Shown one piece after another: positions 34,601-48,700 of a DNA stretch of 64,000 nt (within the stretch, counting starts at the first letter, position 1; the number at the start of each line of letters is the position of its first letter). The DNA lies in the NCBI RefSeq assembly GCF_901933205.1, contig NC_044590.1, forward strand, positions 9,761,501 through 9,825,500. The letters are read 5' to 3'. The notes under the pieces were generated by a model. It saw only the letters and a list, made by a program, of their open reading frames with translations, made no database searches and was not told where the DNA came from. Both the position numbers and the translations under genes were made by a program. The DNA is from Camarhynchus parvulus. Lineage: Eukaryota; Chordata; Aves; Passeriformes; Thraupidae.

Positions 34601-36240
34601 AATGTAGGCAGATTCAGGCTGGTGGGATTTACTCCTCTACTTACTTTTTTTGCAGTTTAGAGTGCAGTAAAAATCTCTTTTTTTCTGTCTATGCATCAGG
34701 GGATAAATCCCAGACTTGCTGATCACTGACAGAATGGGAATTCAGAGGCATTTGTCTGGGCTGGCAAAAAAAATTTGTCATGTTGAACTTTTTTAAAAAA
34801 TGTCATTAGTTAGTTTGGTTTTGTTCCTATATCAGCTGCTCTTTGCCTTCCTAGAGCTGTCTTTCTCTCTTTAGATCAGTCACAGGCAGGCTGTAATGGT
34901 CTTAATGCAGCTCTGATCTATACAAGCCAGCAGCTGGGTCTGTGATATATTGCAATCTTTATTGCCCTGTTGCTACCATTGTCTCAAGTGCTTCTCCAGA
35001 TCGATGGTGAAATTCCTGTGCTTTAGTGGCCATAAGCTGGGAGGTCACTCACTCACCAGATGTGTCATGAGCTGAACTGTCACAGGTTGGGCTTAGGGAT
35101 GCTCAGCCTACAAAACATCACACAAAACCACCCTGCAAAACACCCAGCAAGAGAAATGGGAAATTAATTCCTGCTAATGTCACAATCCCCACATTCATGG
35201 ATTACATCAGGAATTATTTCTTCTAAGTGGATCAGGATCCACTCCCCACGTTCAGGTTGTCACAGCCAAAATCTGATAAAAATATGGAACAAAAGTAATT
35301 CAGATGTACAGGCAGAGCTAGGCCTGTTTGGGGGAATGAAGACTTCAGGGAGAAGCAGTGGGGATGTTCACAGAAAAATTAGTTTGGATGTTAGACTTCA
35401 GGATATTTGTTTCAAGGCTCTGAGATCAAGGAGTCTAAACAATCCTATTGAGCTATTTAGTGTGAGACTTTATGCCTGGAACCCTGTTAAGTGCTCTTGC
35501 ATCTAATATCTCCTCCATACAAACACAACCTCTCTAGCTCTTCCTCTCCAAACCCCAAGTCTGAGTTCTGTCATTTCCTTTCTTACCCTCTCACCTATGC
35601 TGGGAATTCTAATGCAAATGGATTCCAGCCATTGCTTAGCTTTGTTACCCCATAGCCTTAGTTCAGTCCCATTCCCTGCCCTCTCCTGGGCTAGCTTACA
35701 CCTCTTCCCAAGCTTGAAACAGTTGCAATAGGAGCTGCTTTATCATCCTAAATTCTGGGGAAGAGAACAATTAGGGACATTTTCTCCTCACCCCTAACGA
35801 GCATTGGCAGTGCAAGGATGCAAGGGGAGTGAGAACAGAAGAAACTGATCCAATATCCCTAGAAGGGAAGGAACACAGAGCATTAGCTGCTCTTCCTTCC
35901 CTTCAATCTTCAGGAAAAATATCATCTAGGCTCTTGAGGGGATCCTTTTCCTGAAAAATATAGTGAAACAGAATCTCAATTTTCGTTGAGAAATATTCAA
36001 CAATAAAATAAAAGGCTGCCATGCCCAGCATCTACAGCCATACCTATTCAAGAGTGAATGTATTGAGGATCTATCAAGTTTTAGCATGGCCTGTGTATTG
36101 CTCATCCTTTAAAAATGTATTTCTGCTCTGGAACCAATTCTGGCTCCGATTCCCAGCATAGAAAACAGCATTCCAGAATCCAGCTAAGGCAGCAACTGCT
36201 CAGCAAAGGGATGCCAAAAGGGGGTTTGGACAGCCTAAAG
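31641..36240. other. Single-copy DNA, no gene seen
   Basis: Unique sequence. It includes a 13-bp tandem pair (GGTTTTCTACCCA near 32810-32836). The 160-codon plus-strand frame at 32573 is overlapped by minus-strand frames and has no recognisable domain. No CR1 or LTR is evident. Confidence 0.5.
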
Positions 36241-36312
36241 TGTAAAAAGGAGGAAATTAATAGTTAATAATGTAAAATTATTAATTAAAAATGTAATTTA
36301 TGTAATTTTTTT
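36241..36312. repeat. AT-rich low-complexity patch
   Basis: Dominated by TTAATAATGTAAAATTATTAA-like words (quoted in part) and ending in a T-rich run. There is no strict period. Confidence 0.6.
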
Positions 36313-39300
36313 TTCCAAAGGAAAGAATTCAAATTTCAAAGGAAGAAACTGAGGGCCCAAACATGAAACTAATGCAAGGAATTTCTCTGTTCAACAGAAA
36401 TATGAGGATGCCAGGCCTGTCAAGATTGGTCCCATGCAAGACCTGGAATAGAGACCCATAGGAATGCTAAAAAATAATGTCTTTATGTTATTTCCTTCTT
36501 TAAAGCTGTGGTCCCTGTGCACCAGGGGGTACCAGGAGGAGCAGGCCTGAGAGGTTATTAGAAAGATGCATAAGAGACTGATGGACTGGAAAAAGAGTCT
36601 CCTGTAGGAACCAGTGTAAGTGCCAGGGTATATGAGAGACCACAGTGGATTGAATGACGTTGTGTGTGTTGGGAGAGCTTCAATTACTTAATTAAGGAAA
36701 CGATGATACCCAGAGCAGTTCGAAGAGAAAAGCTCTCTCATTTGGATTCATTTCACTTTATATCTTTTTGGTGAAAGATGGAAATAAAAACGGAAGCAGA
36801 CATGAAATTTAATAATGTTATTGCTAGAAACTCAAATGGAAAAAAATACTGGGGATGAATTAAAGCTGAGGCATAAAATGCTAAAACAGGAAAGAGAGAA
36901 ATGGTCAGGCAGAATGTAAATAATTCATTTATTTCCAGCAGTGGAAGAGTATTAAAAAACAAGGTACAATGATTACAGCAGGCAATTGGGAGTTGGGACT
37001 TCTGAATTTTATTTCTTTTCCTTAACATATGTCACTCCACAAGTCAGTCCTTCCCTGCTCCAGTGTCCCCAATACTTCTTCAGTGCCAGTGATGTAGTTG
37101 GACTTAATTTGCTGATGCCCTGTAGGTGTAAATTGTTATGAATTGGCAGATATCACTTGAGATTTCAGGATGAAGTTATCTTTCCATTGGGAGCTTGGCT
37201 ACCAAAACAAACTCTCCTTTGAACTCCCCCAAAGAAAACTCAGCTCCCACTGAAATTTCCTATTTCTTCTCTCACTCCAGGTATAATTTTCCCCTGTGAA
37301 GCGATACTTCTAATTGAATATCTCCTTCCATCTCCCTGGTGTGAGTGTAGCTTCTGGGTAAGGAGTGTGAATTGCCTCTCTCATGCTCATAAAGTTGAAT
37401 CAAAGCTTCAGTTAAGTCAATTATTGTTATACTTTCCCTTGCAGGCCTCAATATCATCTCACATCCAAGGACTGGGGGCAATCTCAGAGGTGCTGATGAG
37501 ATGTGCTCTCTGCTCAGCCCTTCCATAGAGACTTGCTGCTGATTCCTGACTCTTGGACAAAGGGGATTAGGGCTTTGCTGCTTTGCTGGGCAGCTCTGGC
37601 ACCTGCCAGAAGGTGCTGATGGTGGCCTACACACAATCCCTGCACTAGTGAGTGTCCTGCCTTGGAGAAGCAAGTGCTGCGTCTAGGTGAGCCTAGAAAG
37701 CTGCAATTCTTCAAAACATTGCATTTGCCATTGTTCTGTGAATTGCTATCTTATGGACATTTTTGGAAGATGCTCATTGACCCTCTGGCAGGTTGAATTT
37801 TTAGGAGTGTTGTCCTTTTCCAGCAGAGAATTTGTGTCAATAAAACCTATAAAAGCACACTCAGCTACATGTTGAAGTCAGTCTCACTGGATATGCAAGT
37901 AAAATACTCCAGAGCAAAGGCTTGCAGATTATTTATATCCCCTGTAGACTGTCATGGCAGTGATGCTGCTCCTGCAGATCAGAGAAACCAGATGGGTGTT
38001 TGGTTGTCCGTGCTTGTGTAGATAATCAGTTACCAAAAACAACAGCACAGTCACATAGAGAGAAGTGGTCTGTGGCTCCTCTGTTTTGACAAGCTCAGTT
38101 GCTGCATCTGGATTTGAATTGCTAAAATCAGCACAAATGTTATTGTTGAAAGCCACAGACCATGGTTTATGTCAATGACAGAGAAACCTCAGAAAGTTTG
38201 GAGGTTTCCCGTCAGCACCCAAAAGTTTGGGTATTTCTCCAGCTTTAGCCAAACAATTGAAATACTGCTGTTTGAAAAAGTTCAAGTAGTTTCACAAGAT
38301 TTCCGAAATGTGCGCTTTCAGTCTGAGGTTGCAAGATCACCCCTTTGCTTGCTATCTCTTTGTTACCTCCATTAATTACTTTCATGAATATTATTGCATC
38401 ATCTAATTCTGTGATGTTAATGAGGGTACACTGTGGCAGGTTCCATCCAATCCTACAAAGCTCTTAAGAAGGGGTTCCAATCTAGATGAATACATCTTAA
38501 AAGGCAGGAAATGAAGTAACATCACTCCAGTCCCATGGGGAGATGACAGAACTTGTCTAAGATCATGACTGAGATTTGTGACAGAGCCAGGAACTGCAGC
38601 AGTTCTTCTGAGATGCCAGCCAGCTCATTATTGATAAAACTCCTAATTTCCTCTTTCTGCTAATGAAGAAGCATCAGTATGGATGCTGAGAGTCAGTTAC
38701 CAGAAGAAATAATTGTTGGAGAGATTCTAAAACTACAAAACAAATCCCATTTTACTTTTGAACAATAGGTTAAGGTAATTTCCAGATCGGTATCAGGTTG
38801 GCTATCCCTGATTCAGAATAGCAAACATCAGCAAAGCACCAGCAATTAACCAAATTGTTAACAACTGCTCTGCTGGGGAGAGTCTGGGGCAACCGTGCAG
38901 GCAGGGGAAGAAGGTGCTTCACTGTAAATTCTACTGAACATTTCAGTGCTGAGCCTGATAAATGGTTTCTGGAGGGTTTTTGTGAGGTATCTGGGACTCT
39001 GAGGAGAGAAAACATTTCTCAGGCCAGATGCTGTGAGCCAGAGTATCCTACCTGCAACACCAGATGTTGCAGCAGAAAGAGAGAGGGGAGTTGTGGTTCT
39101 AATGGAGAAATACAAAACCCAGCTTTGCTGGAATGGTCTCTGAAAGGATTATTTTTCAAATATTAAGCTGAGAATAAGGTACTTCAATTTCTGATTGTGT
39201 GAGGGGGAAAGAAGAGTCTCAGACACCCATTTTTAAACACTAAGGGTGGGAATCAAAAGGTCTGAGGCTGCAGATCATTATTCAAATCAGCACTGAAGTC

Positions 39301-40863
39301 TGAACTCCTGTATACAGAACATGGGTACTCTGAGTGTTCAACTGAGCACCCTCCTGAAAATACATCTTAAATATCTGTGTGGACTGTTGGGTGAATTTTG
39401 GGGAATTTGACACAAATAAACTTTTTTAATTTAAAAAGAATATTTATTTTGTGTTAAAATATGCATCATTTTAGTCTGTATAGACTACAATGCTGTCACA
39501 TACAATTTTCTTTTTGTGCCCTCATCTAAGCCCTTTCTTTTCAGTCAGTCTGCTCTCAAACTGATTAAACTTTGCAGTAGCAGAAATCTGAATGAAACAA
39601 CTCTTATTCCTTATATTTCCTTATGAATCTTTTACTTTTGCATGAACTCTTTTTATTTTTTTTCTGGTTTAAATAAGTCAAATTAATTTTAAAAAATCTG
39701 AAATAAAGATGGAGCTTGAATAGCCATATGGAAAGCTCACAGGTATAGCAGGAGCTTAATTCTACAATTACAGATTATAATTTTTCCTTAGTAAGGATAT
39801 AAACCACACACTCACATCTCTCCATCGTGATCAGAGAAAATTCAGCTACTTATTGCATTAAAAAAAAATCAACAAAACCCCCACCTCTTTCTAATATTTC
39901 AGTGGAAAGAAGACTACAAAGTGGTGCTTTTTTCCTCTATAAGGGAGGCTTTTTGTCAAGCCCCAATTTTACTGCAAATGTTGGAATCAAGTTCTGCAGA
40001 TAATTGCTGGCAATTTATCTTATTTCTTACACTCCTTTTCTGTGGCCTCAAATGTGTAGAAAAAGTCTCAGGACCCTGCATTTGTTTTTCACTTGACTTG
40101 ATTAAATTTGCTAATCTGGATTTAGAACAGTTTAGGCACAGTTTGCTCTACTTCAGTAATAATTATTAAAAGAATAAATTGCCTTGCCTGATGGCTACGT
40201 GTGTGTGTGTGTACATAAATATATGAGTGTAATTATAAAGAATTATTCATGTTTCTTTGTATTTGCTATATACTTTAACTTCAGGTAAGTGTTTATGGCC
40301 CATTAAAATGGAGCAATTCCAAAATTTCCTAAGCATGATGAGAGGTACCATAAATATGTGTGTGCTCTTGCCAATTACTACATGAATAACAATATCCTGA
40401 CTGCCATATGCCTTCATTAAAAGGTGAGCTTGGGAATATTCTCAGTTTCTGCTTTCTCTGCGTTTCTTGAGCAGACTCCAGCCTCGTGGTAGTCAGCAGC
40501 AGCAAGCAGTGGGGAGCTGCAGTTTTAATAACAAATTGTGACTGGTTGCTCCTGGCTGCAAAGCAGCTCCCAGTGCAGCACAGGGCCCTGGAGGTGGTGA
40601 GAGAACACAAGGATCCCATTTAATAACTGGCCTTTGGAGGGAAATGCATCAAAGCCTAAGCAGACCCTTTGCTGTGGGAGATACTACCCTCAGCTGAAAC
40701 TGGGGATAGGATTCTCTCATTTGCTCAGACCTATCCATTTACAGCAGACAATATCTTCATTAACAGCTGGGAGTGGGAGGAGGGCAAGGAGGCAAAAAAA
40801 AAAATCACTGTTAAGATTTTAAACTGCATTGCAACTAATTGTTTCTCAGGGTTGAACTTGCTC
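36313..40863. other. Single-copy DNA, no gene seen; two weak CNE-like blocks
   Basis: The blocks 36760-37000 and 37270-37450 are unique and hold motifs such as AATAATTCATTTATTT and GTCAATTATTGTTATAC, so they may be regulatory. A short GT repeat lies at about 40199-40211. The 133-codon minus-strand frame at 37272 and the 103-codon frame at 38855 have no recognisable domain. Confidence 0.45.
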
Positions 40864-41160
40864 TAGAATAATAAATAGTTTGGGTTGGGAGGTACCTTAA
40901 AGACCATCCTGTCCCACCCCCTGCCATGGGCAGGGACACCTTCCACTGTCCCAGGCTGCTCCAAGCCCTGTCCAGCCTGGCCTTGGACCCTTCCAGGGAT
41001 GGAGCAGCCACAGCTGCTCTGGGCACCCTGTGCCATGGCCTCAGCACCCTCACAGGGAAGGATTTCTTCCTCAAATTTAATCTCATCCTTATTCCCTTTC
41101 AGCCTGAAGCCATTCTCCCTTGTCCTGTCACTGCAATTCCTGATGCAGACACAGCTCAGG
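40864..41160 (-). mobile_element. CR1 LINE, 5'-truncated 3' end, minus strand
   Basis: On the plus strand it reads AGTTTGGGTTGGGAGGTACC, then CCTTAAAGACCATCC, CTGCCATGGGCAGGGACACC, GCCTGGCCTTGGACCCTTCC and TTCCTCAAATTTAATCTCATC (quoted in part), ending near CCCTTGTCCTGTCACTGC. This is the reverse complement of the well-known avian CR1 3' region. About 300 bp remain. The terminal 8-bp repeats are degenerate near 40864. Frames through it are not intact CR1 ORF2. Confidence 0.92.
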
Positions 41161-42943
41161 TTCAATGACAGCAGTTTTAAAGCCTTTACTGATAATCACA
41201 CACACTTAGCTATTATGTCAGTGTAAATCAGCATCATATATTATTTATACAAGAAGAGATTTTCCCAAGTGCCAAGGACACCCAAGCACCCAGCTCCCTT
41301 CAAAAGTCAGTGTGGGAATGAGGTTCATGGATCTCTCTGTACCTGCAGTACCCCACAAACACCTTGGTGCATCTGATGAGCTCTGTGTATTTATTGAATT
41401 ATCTGTAAGATTTATTTCTGAGGCATATGCTTTGATTTTCAGAATCTGGGTCCCAGACAAACAAATTCTCTATTCAGTTCAACCAGGCACTCCAACATAT
41501 TTTGTTTGCATTAGCTCCACTCTGTTGCATTAGTAATGTCCCATCATATCATATTAGCAGGCTGCTTTGCTAATACAGGAGAAGTTGTTCACACAGCACA
41601 AAGTCTACTTGTGTTAGCACTTGTTCTCCCTGTGTTTCATTATAGACAGAGCTCTGGGGGCAGGAGGGAGGGCTAATTTCTTCAATATCTCATGTTGGCT
41701 CTAATGGGAAAATAGGAGGATGTTTTGTTTCACTTAAGTTTGGACAGGAAAAATACCAGCACTTTATTTTCTTCCTTTTGTCTTTCCAAACACAAAGATA
41801 TTGTTAAATTGATTTTATTTAACTGAAAGGAGTTCAGCTGGCTCAGATTTTTGAACGCGGGCATTTCAACTACTTTTGCTTTTGGAAAAAAAAATTAAAA
41901 GTGGAGAAACAATGATTGTAAGACACCAAAAGGCTTTTTTCTTCTCCTTATCCCAACATCATCCCCACCCTGCTCACTGCTGAGTCCACATAAGTGTGAC
42001 TGACTGCAGTGAGAGGAAGACTCCCTGCTCCTCTGGAAATAAAGCCACTATTTTTTGTATGTTTACAGAAAATTGAATCCAGTGTAAATCAACACAGAGA
42101 CAGAGCTTCAAACTGCTTTTTTGCACCAGTTCTCATGTGAGATCTAAGGATTCTCTTTTGTTTGGTATGCCCAACAAGGTCCAGAACAAAACTGAGTTTA
42201 TTTTGTTCTTTACTCTCTGAACCACTGAGAAAATTGGACAGGCCTGTGAAGCAAGAGTGAAAGCATTTTATTGCTATTGAGTTGTTCTGCTACAGGACAT
42301 CAAGTGAGAAAATAGTTATTTCCCTATTACACATATTATATTAAGGTAATCAGTTTAATTAAGACCAATTCAGCATCACAGAGCTCTTACATACACTAAA
42401 ACCCAAGGTAGGAGGAAGGAAAAATGGGTTTATATGCTGTGACAAAAGGGAGAATATTCTTATCTGGGGAACTGTGTCTCACCTGTTACTCAAACACCAG
42501 GATCAGGAAACTTCCTCCTTGTCCATGACTGCAAACAATATTCCTGATAGTCCTAGGGAATATTAACAAGCCTGGTACTTGATGAAGTTTAATATCTTAT
42601 GGTTTAGACAGTTGTTGTGTTTGATGGTTTGATGCTGGCATAATGCTAGTGCTTCTATGAAAATACATTTTTTTTAATGTCTGCTGTGAGATGTGACTAG
42701 AAATAGAGCAAAGCAGGCTCTAGCTTAGGAATACAAGGAAGAAAAATCTTTATTAAGTTACAATATGCAAAAGAAACACACACATAGAACTCAAAATGAA
42801 AACCTGAAAACATTCCTCCCCCCCCCACTAAATCTCTAACACAGTACAGTGAGACAAAGCTCACAAGCCAAGAGAGTGCAGTAAAGACAGTCTCCCAGAG
42901 CAAAACTTCTTGCCAGGCAAAGACTCCTGTGGTACACAATGCA
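41161..42943. other. Single-copy AT-rich DNA, no gene seen
   Basis: Unique sequence with few and short open frames. No mobile element is recognised. Confidence 0.55.
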
Positions 42944-42999
42944 GGGTTTTGTTTTTGGGGTTTTTTTTTGGTTTTTTTTGGGTTTTTTGGGTTTTTTTA
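42944..42999. repeat. T-rich tract punctuated by G runs
   Basis: T runs of 4-9 separated by GG, GGG or GGGG. Low complexity. The minus strand is A-rich with C runs (KTQKKPKKNPKN-type translation). It is not a poly(A) tail of a visible gene. Confidence 0.9.
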
Positions 43000-45709
43000 T
43001 GTTTTAACAGACTGGTGAGGGTGAGAGGAGCAGCAGGCCCACTGCTGTGGCACACGTGACCTGTGCTGAGTGCAAGCCTGTGCTCACAGAGAGAATTCTC
43101 CCTCCTTGCAGGGCAAAGACATCCCCAAACGGATCCTGGTGGAATTTCACAACTCCAAACCTATCGCAGGTGTGTGGTGATAAGAAGTGTTCGAGAAAGG
43201 TTTCAGGGAGCTCTCAGAACCCACTCTGCGTCTCTCCTGACCCGTTTTGGTGCCTCAGGAGATCAGACAGCTGCTAATGATCAGTGTTATTTTACTGCAT
43301 GATACTGCCTGAAATAAAGTTGTGAATCAGTGCTTGACAGAATAACACAAAGCAGAAATGTGGCACCTGTCCAAGGGTGTCCACAGCCATGAGCAGCTCA
43401 AGAGAGTCAAACACTGAACACTGAGCTCTCCTGAAAATTTGGCCATTAAAATTGGAAAAAAGGAACAATTTTTAAATCCTGGCCCTATCACCACGTATGC
43501 ACTAACCAGAGGGGAAAAATGGTAACAAAAACATTTTACAAATTTTTTTTTTCTGGAAAGGTTTTAGGAGTATTCACCAATTTGATGACTCATAAATTGT
43601 CAAGACTAGAAATGTATTAAAATGTTTAGAGGGAGTGATTTACCAGTTCTCTAATGCAACAAAACATTTAGGATGTGAGGCTTTTCAAATCCAGCTGAGA
43701 TCTGGCACAGAAGTGAACATTACCCAGCTCACACCAAGACAGAAGACTTCAGTGCATCCATCTCACAAGAAAAATATTGAGGCAATTAGAAAAAGGAATT
43801 TTAAAGGAAGCTTTATGATATCTGATGCTGTCTGTCCTAAAGCCAGACTAGACAATCTTAGCTGAAAACACAGCTTTTCTGGAAAGTACAATTTTTCTCC
43901 AGAACAGCTTTTTAAGAACTATATCTTAGTATTACCTCTTTTTCACTCTTTTCACCCAGGTATTCTGTAGAAGGTTTTTTGGGGTTTTTTTGAATGCACA
44001 TTAGAGAGGATGTTTCACTTGCTGTAAATTACCCCTCAAATATTTGACTGTACATTCCCACACATGGCCTCAATTAATAGTGACAACTTGAGACCCCCAT
44101 TGGAAAATCCATGGTAGTGGAGTCTCATTTGGATCTCAGCACACAGATAAGAAAGACATTGCACAGAGTGGGGGGAGGCAAAAGCTGCAATCTGTCCCTC
44201 ACCTGTTTGGTTCTGCCTCCTGCTATTCTCTTTCCATCTTCATCTAATTTCTGAAGCATTTTATCAAGGCAAAGTAAAAATAATTTTAAAATAAGTCCCT
44301 GTACCAAGATGTAGTTTATGAACTAGATGATTCTCTAACTCTGAAGCCAAGAAGAAGGAAACCAATAGAATTATTAATGTTAAAATTAAAATAAGTGAAA
44401 TCAAAATCTCCAGTGACTTCTAGGGACTGAAATGTTGCCCTCCAGAATATTATACAGCCACCTAACCATTTAAGCCATTTAGTGCCAGCATGCAACAGCT
44501 GTCTGGATCCTGATGTGTGATGAACATTAAGACATGAAGAGTTCTGAGAAAGTGATTCTAAAATGTTTTAATATGTCAGCCTAATATCAGTGACCTTGTG
44601 AAAGAGGCACAAGGATAAAAAGGGGGCTGGAGAGGCTCTGGTTTGTGTGGTGGCTCTATTTGCCAATGCCAGAGAGCCATCAGTGTGATACAGGATTAAT
44701 ATTGTCTCATGTCAGGCAATGCAAATACAGAAAATTGCAAGTAGTGTGAGCATGTACTGAAGATGAGCTCTGTGACATTCATTATGTAGAAGCAGAACTG
44801 TCTTACCTCATGAAAATGGCAGCTTGGGAGGCTAAATTTAATGGCTGGGATTCTGATCTTGTACTGGGTTAAACCAAAAGAGACTCCATGTCAGGTAATG
44901 GAAATGCTGAGCAGAAGAGGGTCAGGTTTACTGCTGCATCCAGCCTTGCTTCTTTAAGACTTGTCAGCCACTAAATGTGGCTGTTCTTTCATGTCTCAGT
45001 TTTTGCAGTCATCATGGCTGTTATTAGAAAACCTCCAGCAACAGCAAGTTGAGCTATAAATTAAAAATAAGCCAGCGGTACCTTTAAATGTGCCACGAGC
45101 TTTGTTTTTGGCACAGAAGCCTCTGAGGGAGCCTTGCAGCTCAATTCAGACAGTTAGCAGGGTGCTGACAGCAACATGTTGGTACAAGACTGTACTTCTC
45201 TCTTTGGTTTTGTTTTAATTAAAGCCGCATTTATTTTTTAAAGCAGGTCATAAAGCTAACCTACTCTGACAACACTGAATTACATTATAAAATCGTTCCT
45301 TATAATAATTATAAATCTCTGCTAAAGCAAATTGAAATGAAATTAAAGTACTGGCATACTTTGCCTTTCTTCCTGATAGGAGGAATTCATCTGATCAAAG
45401 TCACCGCTGACTGCTCAGAGTTTGCAGCGAGGACAGATCCAGAAATGAATCTCAGTCTGCAGCTTCCTGCTGCTCTGAGCCAGTTAAAAAGTGTCAGTTT
45501 ATCTCCTAAAAGATGCCATCAGAGCACCTCACAATCACTTGGCTGTACCACACCACATGCCACAACTACAACAGGTTTCAGTGGCACATTTTTCACCAGC
45601 TTCAGATGAATCCTGTCCTTCCACACTTCCAGAAGAAATGGGAAATGTTGGTGCCACAAGTGTCACAATTAAATTTTAAGCGGGGCAGTTTAAAGCAGGA
45701 GGGGAAATA

Positions 45710-45713
<4 letters not shown>
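43000..45713. other. Single-copy DNA; one 58-nt exon-like interval
   Basis: An acceptor-like CTCCCTCCTTGCAG ends at 43111 and a donor-like GCAG|GTGTGT occurs at 43169/43170. The 58 nt between them are open in all three frames, one reading GKDIPKRILVEFHNSKP. I recognise no protein. A CNE-like unique block lies near 45060-45420. Confidence 0.4.
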
Positions 45714-45744
<31 letters not shown>

Positions 45745-45757
45745 ATATATATATATA
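45714..45757. repeat. (TA)n microsatellite with a central GTGTGT interruption
   Basis: TA repeats of about 12 and 8 units flank a short GTGTGT segment. Confidence 0.95.
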
Positions 45758-48700
45758 CGAAATAAGCCAGAAGTATTGGATGCAGCAGACTGATTTCAGG
45801 TTTCTAGTCTGGGGTGACATTACTTATATAACATGTATGGAAACTATGGGGTGGAATTTCCCTGCAAACAGTCCTTCCCACAAGATTTCTGGCACCTTGG
45901 ATTCTCTACACAGCTCAAAATCCTGCGAGGACAATCTGTCTCATTGTGCTTGAGTCCTCCTTGGTTGAGTTGGAAACCAGGGGCCAGATCCTTAATTTAT
46001 GTAAACAGGAAGAATTCTGTTGAAAGAAATAGAGAAGAATCAAGGGATATTCTCAGTCCAAAATATAATAGTGAGAAAAGTTTCTAAATCCTTCAGGACC
46101 TCAAAAAGTACAAACCAAATTCCTTCACAGAAGTGAGTGGGATGAGAAGAAGAAATGTTTTAATGTTGCCTCTCCTGATGGCCTGCCCAGAAAAACAGAC
46201 ATTTTTCTGTTAAGAAATTTCCAGTCAGGGGAACCCTCTCGGTTTGCTGCAGTGAGGTACCTCTGCTCTTCATTTCTCAGCACCTTTCAGAACTGGGAAC
46301 CTGAATCAGCTGCCAGCTCCAGCGTGCATTGAGTGCAGAGCTCCAGGATGAGAGGGAACAGTGTCCCAGAGTGTGTATGTGAGATGAATATATGTGAGTC
46401 ACAGGTTATAGGGAATGTCAGGGGATGTCACAGCATGAAGAGCCTGGAGAATGTGGCCAGGCACTGAGGTGAATCCAGAAATGCACTGAGCATTCAAAGG
46501 ACAAAGTATTTGATAAGGCGGAGTTTAACCTCAGAGTACTTGAAGTGAAATGATCACTGCAGTGATTAGCTACCAGCAGTTCAGTCAGTGGGACCATGAG
46601 ACTCTCCCTTGCTCTGGGTGCATTGATGGTGCATAGGAAGATGGTGGTGGTGATGGCAGAGGCAAATGAGTCCCATGGAAGGTTGTCCAAGGCTTCTTTG
46701 GTCTGTCCCTCCACTCTACAGCACCTGAAGATTTTTTTCAGGTTGAAGCACATCTATGCAACCTGTTAATGGCAGCCCAGGGTGTGATTTATTTTCTCCA
46801 GGACTCTGGACTGGGACTGTGTCAAGCTGGTGCTGTGCAGGTTTCCAGAAAGAAACTGCAGCAAACTGCAAAGCACATTGCTGGAATAACCTAGCAAGGA
46901 CCATTCATTAATTGCTGCATTGCTTGGCAGGCTGGACTGGTTACCAGTTTGTTTCCTGTTGCAATGAAATCCAAATTCCCAGTTTGGATCTCCCTAAACG
47001 AAGCCCAGCATGCATGGTTAGGATGCTGCAGCTCCTTTCATCTCTGCAGATGCTGAGATCAACTGCAATCTTGCATCTGAGTGATCTGAACTCTGTGTGT
47101 GTGGGTGGGGTTGGCGTGTACCTTTGTGGGGGAAGGCGTTTCCTAATCAGGACCTTCAGCTTAAGCAACACCTTGCTTTCCCTAATGATTTGGCAAAGTT
47201 AATCTGTATTGCCCTTCAAAGCATCCAGCAAGGCTGGCTATCCACTCAGATTCCTCCTGAGAAATCTGCCTTGGGAAGTGGTAGCCTCCAGTGAGGATGG
47301 GGATGGGTGAGAAGGAACTCATCGTTATTCATATCTGATATGGGGTGACGTTTTTGACTGATTTGCAAATGCTCTCAGGTGTCATGATAGAGACAGAGAG
47401 AAAAAATATGCAGATATATCAAAATCACTTCCAGGATGTGGAGTAACTATTGCTACTTAGATTACAATTTTCCAAATGTGTGATTTCTTCACAAGGGATA
47501 TAGCAGGAAGTCAGAGAGATACTAAGAAGAATCAATCCTAAAACTGTGATTGATAAAGAACAGTAGGTGGTACCTGGGAACTCTGTGGTCTATGAGTGAT
47601 CACAGGAGCTTCTGCTTCTAATTCCACTGACTTCCACTTTGCTGTGGTGTTTATCTGAGGCAGATAAACCAGCAGAACAGGCAGAAGGAGACTTCAAAAG
47701 TATTTATGATATTGAGCAAGTCACTTCACTACCCTCTTTTGCTGCTTTTTGTCTGTCACACTGTCCTTAAGCCTGAAATCTTCTTGCTTTCAAGATCTCT
47801 GCCTAAACCTTTCAGGGCAAGAGCACTGTCTACTTGCTTGTCCATACAAGTGCAAGCACAGCAGCAGGTCCCAGTCTTAGTTATAGCCTGCAAGTGCTAT
47901 TACAGAATACCTGGTAATAATGGGAAAATAGGATGAAGTCATCCCAAGCTCTTGTCCCATTTACTCACCACCCATGGAAGTTTCTGTATTTCCATCTCTG
48001 AGACCACAGCAGATTTTCTGGGTCCCTCTGGACCCAAATTTGGAAAACTCTGCCTTGATCCCTCACCTCTGTTGTCTTTGATAAAGAAAAAACAGATTCC
48101 TGCCAAATCTCTCAGAGGAATATTTCTCCTCTGTGTTCTGCAAGTGCCCAGGAAGCTGGGCATGACATCCAAAGCCAAGGAACAGAGCAGAGTTTGGGAT
48201 AACAGACTTTAGGAACCAAGGTTACTCTCAAATCCAAAACCTGCAAAAATAATCCCAAAAATACATAGAGTCTGGCTCACATGTGTATCCAGAGTATCTA
48301 TGTTTAACTTGACTACTTAGTGGTTTTGTGGCATCCGTGAATACACAGAAGTGGTTCTTGTCCCAAAACTCAGACAATGGTTATTTCCTGAGCAGTGATT
48401 ATATTGCTGCTGCTGCAGCTGCTCAGAAGGGGGGCTCTAAAGCACAGCAAAGAGGGGTCTGTGAGCCAGCACTGAAGGAAATCCCTTTATGAAATAGAAG
48501 TGCTCCTCAGAGGGCTGCTGCAGTGCAGTGAGATGGGACAGGACTGAGCTTTGGGTTTGCATTATTAGGAGCCTGTGGTAAATTCTTAGCCATTGCATGG
48601 AAGAGGTTCCTGAGGATGAAGATGGCTGCTGATTATTGAGACTGGCTGGGCCTGGAGGATCACATTTTCATGAAGGTGTTCATGTGGATACACACATGCA

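Noticed and set aside
44890..44915. Third copy of the 111-bp repeat (TGTCAGGTAATGG)
   Set aside because: Only a 13-bp word matches; the similarity does not extend.
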